This document shows positions 22,969-38,385 of a stretch of DNA of 64,000 nucleotides, piece by piece. Under the pieces are notes generated by a model that ran no database searches, was not told where the DNA came from, and saw only the letters and a list, made by a program, of their open reading frames with translations. The stretch comes from Aphelenchoides besseyi (lineage: Eukaryota > Nematoda > Chromadorea > Rhabditida > Aphelenchoididae). The stretch covers positions 9,424,001 through 9,488,000 of the forward strand of contig JAMPIQ010000002.1 in assembly GCA_024699855.1 (NCBI GenBank), written 5' to 3'. The translations under genes and the position numbers were made by a program. Position 1 is the stretch's first letter. Every line of letters starts with the position of its first letter.

Positions 22969-23679
22969 TCTGATAACCTGAATGAAAATCCCGAGACTAA
23001 CTGGCCTTGTTACACGTTCAATCGAAGAACAGTTTTAATCGACTTTACGAATGAAGTGTTTTTGAAGTACTTTTTAATTTCGCTCTCGTCTAATGGGCGG
23101 TCTTCGAAAGTTAGCCGAGCATTAAGACAATGGTCATGTTGGACATGTGCTTCGTTTAATGAAAGCCAGAAATCACAGAGGATACGTGAATACGCGCGAA
23201 AAGCACATGCGTGCGGCCATTTGCAAAGCGCGATGATCGCTAGATCGAAAGGCGTTAACTTGACCGTGACTTAACACTTAAGTTCATTCGCGCGATAGAA
23301 ACAATCTCAAAAATAGCCACCAAATTCCGTTCAAATTTCAACCTTGAATTCGATCTTCAATATAGATACCGTAAACATCTCCTTAGCGTTTATTCGAAAA
23401 ACCCATCAAACACATAACCGATTATGCTTTGAATCACAACTGTAAACGCTTTATGTTTGTACAATAAACGACTATACAATGGCAATTTGAGATAAAGTTG
23501 GCAGAGAATTCAAGTGGTACTCGTAAGTGAAAATTGCGATTTAGAAAAGAGAACAATCAGTTTACACGGAAACCGGAAGAGTTAGTTGAAAGTCTAAGTG
23601 ATGTGCTAGAAATTTGTGGTGCGAACGACTGAAAAGCTTCAGAGCTGCATTGACTGAAGGAGTGGAATTGTGCTTCTGT
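22969..23679. other. spacer between the CPG4-like gene promoter and the teneurin 3' end
   Basis: No supported gene. In the teneurin frame, 40 further codons stay open past its stop (to 23557). On the minus strand AATAAA occurs at about 23386-23391 and could be the teneurin polyadenylation signal. Confidence 0.4.
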
Positions 23680-26600
23680 TCATTGGTTATAATTCAGCTT
23701 GAATTCATTGTCACGTAAACTACTTAACGAAATCTCTTCGCCGTTGTCAGTAAATTTCAGCAAAAGAGAATCATTTTCGTCAAACTGTGGAGTTGTTGTG
23801 CTTGCGGTTTGGTTGAATGAGTCTCCGATTAGAGTTGTGACATGACCAGTCGAATCGTAAAAGAACTGGAACCGTTCATTCAACCCAACGACTTCGTTAA
23901 TCAATTGACCATCATAACCAAATGTCCAGCGCGTTTCAGTTGACGACGTTGATAAACCGTCGATTTGCAAATATCCGCCTTCAGAGGTTGTTGAAAGTGA
24001 TGTTTGACGTTCATGTGAAGTTTCAAGATTGATATCCGAACCAACAGTCGAGATGGTCAAATTGACGCTATTTGGCATTTGCACATTTACTAATCGTTTA
24101 CCATCAGTTGAATAAGAGAACACGTAGAGTGGTTGACCAGTGAGTAGATCTTTTGTATTCAAATGTCGACCATCAGAATCGAATGTAAAAACCTGATTGT
24201 CTAATTGCGAAGGGACTGTGTATGTTCCGCGATGCTTGTCGAATTTGGGTCGAGTATTTTCGATGATTTTCAGTTTGTAGTTATCCTGATCGGCAATGTA
24301 AATACTTCCGCTTTGGATGTCGACAGTCAACGATGCCGGAGTGTGGAAAAGTGCCTCATTTGCTGCAACCTTTGTTTCGCCGATAGGATCATCACAGGGA
24401 CAACTCGCTTTCTCACAAACACAAATGCCCATTCGTCCTGCAACATGATTCAAATGCGCCAGAGGTCCATCGTTAATTGAAACACTTCGCACTTGATGCA
24501 ATTGCTTAGCATCTGATTCGGCAATGTAAAGTCGGCCGGTACGTGAGTTCAATGCAATTGCTTGTGGATGATGCAATAAACTGTTTGAAGGAGTCATTCG
24601 TCGATCACAATTGTACATTTCTCCAGCAAGTAAACGTACGATGGACAGACGAACATCAATTCGATAGATAGCCCGTGTGTCGAGAACAATCAAGTCCTGA
24701 GTGTGCGGTTCCACCAATAGTGAGAGTGGTTGTTCCAAATTCAAGAGCTCTAACCGAAAAACATTTGGACACTAAAGTAAAAGCCGATATAACATTCAAA
24801 CTAGTTGACTTACGTCTTCTTTCCATCGCCAATTGTTGGCCGTGACCAAATTCGAGAGTTTTCCTTCAGCGTTTATGTGACGAATCGAAAGCCCATCAAT
24901 GAGATAGAATCCGCTGTTGCGATCAAAACTCAGACCTTTAACACAATAATCGTCAATTAAACATAAGTATTTTTACCTCTCAAATCCCCAAACTTTGCTA
25001 AAAGTGCGGAGTTATCACCAGAAGAACAATCGGTTGCAGTTTCGCACTTTGCACCACTACCCGCAATAACCACGTAGTTGTTTTTTGGTTCTTTGATTTT
25101 CTCGAGTTTCCTTAATCTCCAGACTTGATGACGTTGCGGCAAAGACAAATAAACGTTGTTGCTCGATGAATCAACGGCCAAATGATAAGCTCTGCCGACT
25201 GCATCGATTGGCAACTCCAAAAGAAGGTCAAGTTGATTTCTATTCGGAGACAAACGACGAATAAGATTGTAATCTCCAACAATCATCGATCCGTCAGACA
25301 TTGAAACAACAGCAAATGGAGCGTAAAGAAGTGCGTTTGAAACTGGTCTCGAAAGACAATCCGGACATTGAACTGGTCGACGTAGTTGACTGCCGACAAC
25401 TGTGCGTACAATCAGTTCTTCATCTAATAACCATTTCCTGCCATTTCCACGTTCCACAATGTCTGAAAATAATCGTTTCATCGCTGCTGAGATTTGTTCC
25501 CACTCACTATGCACTGGATGGTAATTGTGTTGAACGTTCAATTCAAAAAGTCCAAAACTGTTCAACGACCGTGACTGTCCTTCCAATTGCGTCTGGTAAA
25601 TTTGCCAAACTAATCCATCTTCCGCTAATTCATTGCATTCGTCGTACTCATAACCAACTCGTACTTCCACATTACTCAGCCCCGAAACCACCTGATTGTA
25701 GATATCTTTACGGTCCCAATCAAAAGTAAATTGCAAGTGAGGTCGAGCTTTGAAGATGCGTTCAAAAATGCGACCAGCAATGGCGATTTTCAAATGAACA
25801 CGACGCATCGACGCACTTTTCCCTAACATTCGAATAAAAAGCAACGAGGAAGTGGCTTCAGCTCGATCACTGTTATAAACGAGTTCCATGACATCAGTTC
25901 CATCAATGGGCAGATGGATTTCGGCTGTTCTTGAAATTGGCGACAAGTGAACAACCGACTTCTTAACATCGCGATCATCGAAATGAAGTCGCCAATTTGG
26001 CACGACTTTAAGCGCGAATTTGTGATTGAGGTGAGCGGATCGACATGCTTCCGATGGTTTAATCGACGAGTCCAATAACGAAGAATTGAATGCTGTCGGA
26101 ATGTCTGATTTGTCAATGAAGATGCGTCCCACATCAACGATTTCATTTGGTGGAACAAAGAATGTCTTCTCTATGGTTCCGTATGGATGTCGAAGTAGCG
26201 AAAGTCGCACGAAACCACCGTTAACCACGAAGTTAAAAGAACCACCGCCATTTTCCGATCTTGATAACGTGAAACCACCGGCTCGGTTTTTGGCGTCCGA
26301 AATGCGAACACCAGTCAATGGTCCTCCTTTTTGTGAGAAAATTTGTCCTCGAATGACAGAAACTCGACTGGAATTTGATTCAAAATATATGTCAACTGAT
26401 TTGAACTTACCGTTCATCAAACACTTCGGGATCAGCGTAGACCTGAGCCGAATTGATACCCAAAAGGAATTTGACTCGGTCGTTGAAACGAAGCATTGGG
26501 CGAGAATTATCACGTTGTGGAAGTTTGAACTCGGGCCCAGTCATACAGTTTTGATTATCTTTACATGATGGATGAGAGCAACATTCGCTATCTTCACAAT

Positions 26601-29600
26601 CAGTCAGTCCATCACCGTCGTTGTCGATTTTGTCGTCACATATTGATTCCAAAGAAAATTCACAAGCTGATCCAAAAAATGAACTTTTGCAGAAACACTT
26701 GTACTCCTGGCCAACAAGCTGACAGTCTCCTTTGCCGTTGTTGCAGTTGTTTTTGCATCCCAATTCATCACAACTTTCGCCATTATATCCAAGATTGCAC
26801 AAACACGTGCCATTAAAGCAGGATCCATTTCCATTACAATCATCCGGGCAGTCTTGTCGATCGCATGTGAGGCCGCTGTACTTTTCATTACAGAAACAAC
26901 GTCCATGCACACACTGTCCGTTAATGCATTCCGGATTGCATTTCAAATGATCGCAGAACTCGCCATCGTAATCGTTCACACAAACACATCGCTTTGTTGT
27001 ATTATCAAACGATCCTTTGTAATTACAATTGGCATCCGTGTTGGCATTTTCAAAGATTGGCGTGGTCACTGATTCAAGAACATTGTCAGCTTTCGTATCT
27101 TCGACCATTGTTTGATTGGCATAAAGTGCTTCGAAGTTTGCTGAATGAATCGCTTTTTCACAACTGGACCCCGAGTAACCGTTTCGGCAATAGCATTTTC
27201 CAAATCGACAAATTCCGTGACCTGAACAAGTGGGATCAAGGCAATCGGGAGTATCACAGAATTCTCCACTCCATTCCCGGTCACAGACGCATTTTCCTTG
27301 AAGTTGATCACAGCTTCCATGACCATTACAATTTGGGACCAAACAAACTGCTTTTTCAGCACACGTCGAACCTTTCCATCCACGGTGACAAATGCAATGT
27401 CCATTTACAAAGATTCCATTTCCAGAACAATAAATCGGACATGTAGCTAAATAAATTAAGATATTTCATCCATTTGTTGTTTGAACGAACTTTCTTGACA
27501 AAACTTTCCGTCGTACCCGGCATAGCATAAACAACGATTATCCGAGCATGTGCCTTTGCCAAAACAATCAAACGGACATCCATCTCCTTGGTCTCCATTT
27601 TCTGCTTTCAAATTGAAGGCGCTTATCGATAATAACAACGGTGTTTTGGCATCATTGAAAAGCCCAATAAACCAGTGTCCTGACGAAGCTTCAAAAGCAA
27701 CCAAGCCATTACGTATCTGCAATCATAAGATCAAGTTTTCGAACGAATTGCATTACCGGCACTTCGTCGACTGCTTGCTTGTATTCGTCGGCCACACTAT
27801 CACGTTTTGTCCGTGAATGAATGTATTCGGCCGTTACAACGCGTCGAAAATCGTAGCTGGTAAATGAAGGTGGTAGAGTTTTTCGAGCTAAAACAACGAA
27901 TCGAGCATTTGGATCAGAAATGTTGAAAAGAAGAGCAACATTTGTGTCGTGCTGAAGGGTGAGATCCCTGAAAACAAACAATTTAAATTGCTATTCACTT
28001 TTGTTTCACATTTTAAGTCACATAGTTGAGTCAAATTAATTGCATCAGAACTTACGAGTAAACTAATCTCCTCGATGGCAACTCGGCTTTCGTCAAACTG
28101 CCGAGTTTAATCGAAAACGAAGGCTCAAAGCTGCTAATAAGATCATAGTCAGAGTACACGTAAGAGAGATTTCCTGAAGTTTACGGTAAATTTGATTGGA
28201 TTAGCGAGTTTCGTAGGCGAATAGCAAACTGCTCGCTCGTTAATTCCCCAGCGACCGGATTGTGCCGTTGAATTAATGAACGCGCGCAAATCGTCAAACC
28301 AAAAATACTTACCCTTGAACAACAATAGGAAGAGTGAAGCGAGCAGAAATATCACCGACAATACGAAATAGACCCGGGCAGTTTTTTCGTTGAACAGTCG
28401 TGATCTTGTCTCCAGTTTTGGATACTTGGATTTCGGTGGTTGAGTGCGGTAAGACCACGGGCCGGCAAAACAACGAGGTTCATCTTGACTACCACTTGAA
28501 GACGAATGACCCATGAGGAAGGCCGAAGGTTCATGATGAGCATGCATCGGTATTTCGTTAGAAGAACGTATCAAACTTCGTCTATCGGGCACAATCGACG
28601 AGGTACAACGTGTGTTGCATCTTCTGAAAAAAACAAATTGTTATCGCTTGCGTTGAATGCCAACAAGGTCGATTGTCTTGCAATCACCCATTTTGACCAC
28701 AGATTAGGCAATTTGATAAACACGTTCAACGCAAATGAGTGATTGTTAAGTGCGCGTCGAAACCAATGGCCGGAATAATTGTAAATAACCTTGAAGCGAC
28801 AATCTAAAAGCTTCGATGAATCACCGAACTTTGGTCAACGTCCATTCTAACAACGAAAACCAAATGTCGTTTTGTTCCTTTCGGGCGCAAATTTGAAGTC
28901 GAATTCTCTCAGCAGGAGATTTAAAACGAAAACGCAACTAAAATCAACAGCCAGAAGGCATTGTTTATGAACCTCAATGTTGTCAATCAGACAGATCGAA
29001 CTCCACTTCTGGCACTCCATTAAGAATGCAGTTTGAAGTGGAAATCATCGAACTCTCTCAATATGTGCAAACAGCCGTTGACGGCGAGTTGAGTGAGACG
29101 GCGCGAATACGATGAAAAGGGCGGTCGGGATAACAATGGACGGAAACCAAGTGACCGCAATGCGGACGAACGTCGCCTTTGTCGTTTGGTTTAATGCGCA
29201 GTTTTTGCCATCCCTCCGTTCCTCACCTAGCAAGTCAATTATGCGCATCCGTCAAACACAAAAGATCAAAACCCGGTGCCGCTGCGAGAGGACAAGTTTC
29301 ATAAACCCGATTAAACTTGGCTTCTCGACCTTAAAAGACGCTTGCTATGAACACGACTGTTTGGACAAAATAACATTGTTCTTTTTTGATGGACGAGCTA
29401 AATTGACTGCACTTTCCAATGCAATTGGAAAGTAAGAAGCGAACTAATGAGTAATACAATTATGCAGAGTAGTCAAAGCCCCGGTTCATGATCGAACTCG
29501 AGGACCCGTCTCATAAACAAGAGTCTTTGGTTTGCACGAATGCCGCGCAAAGACACTGAATTTTTAATTTCGAGAGTGTGCTGCATGAAAAATTCGAAGC

Positions 29601-32230
29601 GATTAAGCAAAGTTTCCGAGTCGCACGTCCGCTAAATCATTGCGCATAACCGGAGAGTTAACGAAGCCAATTGGCCGCGTTGTGTTTGAATAAACTGCGA
29701 TTATGCGCGACCTTCCGAGTAGCTTCTTCGATAATTCAGTTGCCATAAAATGGTTATAAGCGAAAATAGCTAAATGGGAAGAAATGTTCAGCTTAAAAAA
29801 CCACCGGTATGTTTCGTTTTCGTATTCATCACGCTCAATTTGCCCTTCCAGCAACAAAACCAAGAACTTACGTATCGTTCAGTCGATGTGCTGTCGCTGA
29901 AAACGTTGAATTGTTAATGGCAAGTTTTGTACAATAAGCACAGATTGATGATGTCGATTGAACTATTGGAAAAGTTTGTGGTGGTAAAGACGCTGGCAAG
30001 GGAGGGAAATAATCATCGGCGGACGCTGTTCTTGTCGTACAGGCTTTTTGATAGATATGCGAGAACGGCGATAGCGGTGGGTTGTCGCAATCAACAAAGT
30101 CTTCGTCTGATAACCGATGAACACCCGAATGCATTTCGATTGCATTAACAATCGTCTTCTTAATAGAAAAGTATTGAACCGATAGAACTGAGTATAGACC
30201 ACGAATAGCACGTTAAAAGTACGATATTCGAAGCAAGTTGTCAAGTGAACTTGGATCTCAAAAGTGTGGATGGCAACCGCCGTGGAAAAGAGTTGTAGAG
30301 TGCAGGTCTATTGCAAAGATGGTCGTTGTCAATAATTGAGTAGATAAACAAACAACTTGCCACACGCTCAGTGCAAAATCATGACGAATAATGAAATTGA
30401 ATAAGAGCGCGAACAAACTCCTCATCGCATATCATTCGCGCACTCTCGTATTGACACAACAACTTATAGGTGAGAAGTTCCGGAATCAAATTTGTTTGAT
30501 CCCCGCTAATTACTTGGTGTACAAGACCGTTAAAGTAGCGAGCTCGGTGGTTGCATATGAGTACAGAGCGTGTGAATTCGAGCAACAATTAACTTCGGTT
30601 TCTAAGGCCGAATAGCTCTGAATTTGTCTCAAATTGTGGACATCGAAATTTTCAATATTCGCTCTTTCAACAAAGCGGTTTGCATTCTCGGACATGCAAA
30701 TTCAACGGTTTCGGACGGAAACAACTCAAACAGGCGCTAAAAGTCAGTTTGTAAAGAAATTCGAGTTCAAACCCTAAAGTCCAATTCTCCACAATTGTCC
30801 GTTAGCACTTCCTTTTCTGTTTGGTCACAATAGAGCGGCTCAGACGGATTCATGAAGTGAATTTGACATCCCCAAATAACAACCAGAATTACAAATCTTT
30901 TCGAATCATAAGGTTACGCATGAATGCCAAAACAGAATCGACGGTGTCGAGCAAAGTTGAGTTAATCGAGAGAATTCGACGAGCGCTTTCGCAGCATCCC
31001 AGTACTGTCGACGGTTCCCGTTCAGTTCATCCATCATGAAAAGCGCGGTTTGTTAGCGAAGACAAACTGTAGATGTAAAACGGCGATTGTGCGGTAGATT
31101 GGAAACGAATGGTCAAGAGCGATGGACAAGCAAAAGGAGCGAAAAGCGGAGGGCCGACGAGCAGACGCGCAAGTTATTAACACGATGTGGAATGTCATAA
31201 AATAGATAAACATTTACGTACTGCCTTCTCGTGCAATCAGTTTTTGCGCTCATCCAAAGTTGAATTCGAAAATGAAATGTTGGTCATTACAGTAAGAAGA
31301 TTTGTCAAAACGATTTTGTAAAGCAACAGAGTAGTGTTTAAAAAACAATACACAAACAAGACCATAGTTCATAATCAACATCATTTGATAAGATAAGAGC
31401 AACTTGAACCACCTACCTCCGGTCCATAAGGTTCCATAAGAATTCGCTGTGCGCACAATGGAATTAGCCGAAGGTTCTATGACAATTGTATCGTGAGGCT
31501 GAACATAGTAATAAGCAATGCAAATTCTTCATAGATTACCGTAAGCGGTCGGGCAACTTCGTACAAGTTCACTTGTGAAGGTACTGGTGGTTGCGGAATA
31601 TTGGGGGCTTGCGGAATTCTGCGTGGCAACATCAAATCATCTGCAGTTAGTTCATTGAATAAAAAGTATTAATTGGTTTTTGTGAGAGTGGTCAAAGAGA
31701 ATCTGAGTCCAAAAAAGTTTTTTTTGCATAATTGCTCTTGTCTCAATGGTCAAAAACCTGCTTGAAATAAGCTATTCGGGTGCAATCGAGTGAAAAGCTT
31801 GGAGTCAAGAGTTCTCAAATAGCCGTTTACCAATTTTCAATATCCCCAGGTGGCTGGACCACCACCAAACAATTACAATGAGACGGCAATTAAAGGACGA
31901 GAGATTTTTACCGCGCTCATGGGTCAACGCGGTTTATTTCACACTTGAAGACTCACTCTATCGAAAACAACAATCTAAGGTTGCAGCGATCAATCGGGGA
32001 CACACCTTTTTATTACAATCTAGGGTTTATCCCTAAACGAATGCGCGAGTTTCCAGTCAAAAATTGCCGGCTTTTACGACTCGGCAATTCACCACATGCT
32101 CAAGAAAGAAGAAACACACCCAGAGATTAAGAAGGTCGGTTCGACTCGAAAACTTACCGATTGGTGTTCGTATTCTGGTGCTTAGAATCGGACAGGGGTC
32201 CTGTTGATACTGAGAAGGAACGAGATCCAT
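23680..32230 (-). CDS. ten-1: teneurin, C-terminally truncated
   Basis: Twelve exons (32158-32230, 31540-31640, 31417-31498, 29872-30187, 28313-28623, 28056-28173, 27757-27967, 27491-27716, 26411-27446, 24977-26367, 24814-24935, 23680-24771) join in phase into about 1,692 residues. Order: a Pro/Ser-rich cytoplasmic region; a single TM helix (VYFVLSVIFLLASLFLLLF) giving type II topology; a beta-rich stalk with a furin-like RTKR; eight EGF-like repeats (for example CLCYAGYDGKFC); a DNDGDGLTDCEDSECC segment; the carboxypeptidase-like/TTR plug (VSVIRGQIFSQKGGPL); and NHL-propeller repeats (GSMIVGDYNLIRRL, GSIYIADQDNYKLKI). It stops soon after the first YD-shell strands. Family members run about 1,000 residues further, through the YD shell, Rhs core and toxin-like C-terminus. 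The protein would act as a cell-adhesion receptor in neural or gonadal wiring. The first three exons carry a Pro-rich leader; ATG 30134 in exon 4 could start a shorter isoform. Confidence 0.9.
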
Positions 32231-33526
32231 GAACGACAATCGGGTTCAGAAAGAAAATAAACGCACTGAAAACACGGCCATTGAGTTTATTTCGAACGTA
32301 ATCAATAAACATTGACGAGAAGTTTGTTTCAATCGATTTTCACTTAAATATCTTTATACGAATTGACGCTTACCGTTGAAATGAAACAACTTTCAAAATA
32401 CTCAATGCTCACAACGGCGAGTCAAATAAACGTTTAGCAATTGGTTGACGCTACGATCGACCATTGACAGAGTTTTTGGTGGTACCTCGCATCCGTGGCT
32501 TAAGACCTGTTTGCCATCCGAAGAACTGAAGTGCAAATATTTGACCACTCGGTTTATCTGCGGTTGCAAATGTCGGCCGACGAGACGCAATGTCAATCGG
32601 CCTCCGTAAACCAGGAAGAGCGTGCGAAGTTTGCAATAGTCAAGTTGTTTATTCGGATACAACAACTCTCGGAATACACGCAAACAAAATCATTTAAACC
32701 GATGAATAAGTTGTCGATTAATGTGCGTGGTACAAAACTGGCAATAAATGTCAGTGAACTAGAAGTGATATGATAGCAAATTCAAAAGGAAGGCGTTTTT
32801 GCACAACAATCAGAAACATGAACCGCACTGATACGAGATTAAGTTCATACCATGCACGAGACAAGATTAAGTTTAAATCAATGAGTCAGCACTCTGTTAG
32901 GTTCGAAGAGACGAAAAAGAGCCGATCCATAAGAACAGAAGAGCGTCTGGTCGGAGCAGCGAGATTTACGGCACCGCCAAAAGTTCGGGCCGCGATTCGA
33001 TTGGCGCTGTTCGCTTTAGATTAATGGTCAAAGTTGGGAGCAAACCGTGGAATGAGACGGTTAATCAAAGCTCATTGCTCAAAAGAAATCGACTTTTTTG
33101 GATGAGAATACCACTATTTTAATTGCATCAATACGGAATGTGAATGACGGCGAAGAGCATTTCGGTCACGTCTCAACTTCTCTTTCTTTGTGGTGTCAAT
33201 CTTCATTGTAATCAGTGCCGAAAAGCTGCCTATTTCCCTTGTGATTACGCAAATTCAATGTCTCAGTTAATTGTTTAATTTCGAAAATTGAAACAAACAA
33301 CCATTGTAACGACCAGTTTATCGAATTATATCGGATTGTATAATCCGTTCACTAGTTTAATAACAACCGGTTGAGGAAATTTACCCGTTCGCATACAAAC
33401 GCGCATATTATTTGGGGAAATGAGATAAGATGCTGTAGACTCAGAAATGAGTAATTTGTCTGAAACGTAAACCAAAACGATGTTTTCAAAAACCACCAGT
33501 TGAGATCGATGTGTTTGATTCGAAAA
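32231..33526. other. spacer between the teneurin promoter and the SIK 3' end
   Basis: Overlapping short frames on both strands, none supported by splice sites or domains. I see nothing else. Confidence 0.4.
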
Positions 33527-36215
<2,689 letters not shown>

Positions 36216-38385
36216 CGACCCGCAAATCTCAACAACTGACAATTGAAATCACCTTAAAGCGTTCTGGGCATTCGATGAAGATCGTCGACTCGGCAATTAG
36301 CGAGAAACGGCCCGATTACCGTATGTTTGAAAGCAAAGGAAAGTCGACCAGCGACAACTGAAAACGAACTGTTAGTGAATGCTAAGAATACAAGCGAATT
36401 CTGAAGTCGATTGGGACTTTCACGCGATTTACTGGTTGTTCTGGCAACGCGTACAATTCTTCTATTCACACGATGTTCGGAATACAAAAAACGAAAGTTG
36501 TCGAGATGAAGTCCAAATGCGTGTCACGTCAAATGGCACAATGAACGCAAATGAACGCGTTTATGCAAAAAATAACCACAAGACGTCAACAAGAAAGCGC
36601 GTCAATTGCGTCCACAACGACAATCGTCGACCCCCGAATTTTCGTTTGCCCGCCTATCTCTTTTCTATTCGTTGGACGAAAAACGCCAACGGCACAAAAA
36701 GCGTCCACGTCTTTTCGTCTAAAACACCTTTGGCGTGTGTTCCGCGCTGACAATCGTGACGTCGCAAAGACGTCCGCTACGTTTTCTACGCAAATAAACA
36801 TAGCCGATGGCATTTGGTATTCCCTTCTATTTTTTGAAACAAATCACTTTTACCCTTCAGCATCCCTGAGATCTTAGGTCGCAGACAATCAAATTCAAGG
36901 ACAGAAAGAAAGACTAGACTTCATTCTAGCCCTTATAACAACTATCCCAGTCGCTTAGACAATTCGTCTACAAACTTCTCGCTATCAAACACAAAAGCAA
37001 GTGACCTCAGCGTATGGAAGCATTCCAGAACAGAAATTGCACGGACATCATTTGACTCAAAGGAACAGCCCATCTCGATGGAGCGACAAAACGAAGTTAT
37101 GAAATGTTCCGCGAAAGAACAAAGTCTGATTTGAGTGTCGGAAATCAAAAAAGCGACCTTTAATTCGAAAAACAAATCTAATCATCAAAAGTCAAGAATC
37201 AGTAGCAAGAACGCCAAATCAAATTGGGTAAACAAAGACGAGAGAAAGGTTTGACGTAGTTAAATTTTTTTAGTTGAAGTTCTCGACCTTCCAGTTCCTC
37301 ACCCCACTTTTTGGCCGCCGCTAATAAGTGAGTGCGAGCGAGCACAGAACGCCGAGACGACGGTCTTCGAGACCGCGTTCTAAAAGCGTTTGATGACGTC
37401 AATTTGTCGCGTCATGCCGAGAAGAGAAAGACGGAAGAAGCGGCTCCGTTCGTCGACAAAACGCGAAATTTTTGCCGTCCACGAAGCGAAATGCTCGCAT
37501 CTAATAAGTTCACCGCAATTCTCGTCCTTCCAACCAGTGCGTTGATTTGCGTCTCCGGCGATGAATAAGCGCGTACGATGGAAATCCGAATTTTGTTAAG
37601 TTCGAAAGAAACGAAATGTGAACTTTCGAATGAGCCGTTAAGCAAACAATTCACCGGATTTGCGTTGCAAACTCAAAAACATACCGATCCGTTTTGCGCT
37701 GACGTTTGAATCACGATTCTGCTAACACTCGAGGTCTACAAATGACCTGCTGATCGAAGCCACAGATCACTGGGATTGTGACGGTACGCTCGCGCAATTC
37801 TTTGACGTCGCTGTTTTGGCATAGAACCGGAGCGCGATGCGAAAAGCGCCCCAACAAACATCAGAGCAATTTGATTCGAACTACCGCTATGACGTCAACC
37901 AGGGTTTGAGTAATTTGAAAGTTTTTGTTCGCATTTAAGTAAACCCGGTAACGGCAGAGAACTTTGAAGCTTGACGTCAATCAGCAGCAGGAACGTTGGG
38001 ACCCCGCCCAATGTTCCTTCTTCCCAGCGACAACAACTGTCGTTTAATGGCATTTGTTGGAGATCACGTCAATCCGCAAACTTTGGAATGTCCGAACTTC
38101 TCGTTGACGTCTTCGCACCGTCAATCGGACATAAACTTTGCCAAAAACAATTGACCATTTGACTACCGTATAATCGTCAAACTACGAATTATAAGTTTTA
38201 TAAATAGAAAACTGAAAGCTGACGTTTATTTCAAGTTGTTTCTAACAAACAATTATTTTGTCTTCAAAAGATCTCGAAGCAGAACGTTTGTTTCATGAGG
38301 TCGAGCCAACTGATGAACAAAAACATTTCCCGATTTCAAAAGCATGGACTAAACGAGTTGTTTTGAACACAAACAAACTTAGTAT
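36216..38385. other. long SIK upstream region, no gene seen
   Basis: Several frames of 60-123 codons overlap on both strands without splice or domain support. The stretch is notable for repeated TGACGTCA-like octamers, described separately. Its right end overlaps the 3' UTR of the DYNC2I1 gene. Confidence 0.5.
36581..38112. promoter_or_regulatory. cluster of CRE-like (TGACGTCA) sites upstream of the SIK gene
   Basis: Perfect palindromic TGACGTCA octamers lie at 37394-37401, 37890-37897 and 37972-37979. Seven-of-eight versions lie at 36581 (AGACGTCA), 36757 (TGACGTCG), 37803 (TGACGTCG) and 38105 (TGACGTCT). One perfect octamer per 65 kb is expected by chance, so three within 600 bp stands out. 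CREB/ATF-family factors bind this sequence, and SIKs restrain CREB coactivators, so a feedback loop is conceivable; that is inference. Confidence 0.35.

Noticed and set aside
25301..27816. Many plus-strand ORFs of 70-160 codons across the teneurin exons
   Set aside because: Antisense shadows of the EGF and NHL exons; Cys- and His-rich only because the sense codons are Gly-Cys-rich.
29603..29863. 86-codon minus ORF just below teneurin exon 4
   Set aside because: Begins inside the donor region of that exon and lies in the 1.25-kb intron; no acceptor or domain.
32770..33024. 84-codon basic plus-strand ORF
   Set aside because: No splice, domain or neighbour support in a region otherwise free of genes.
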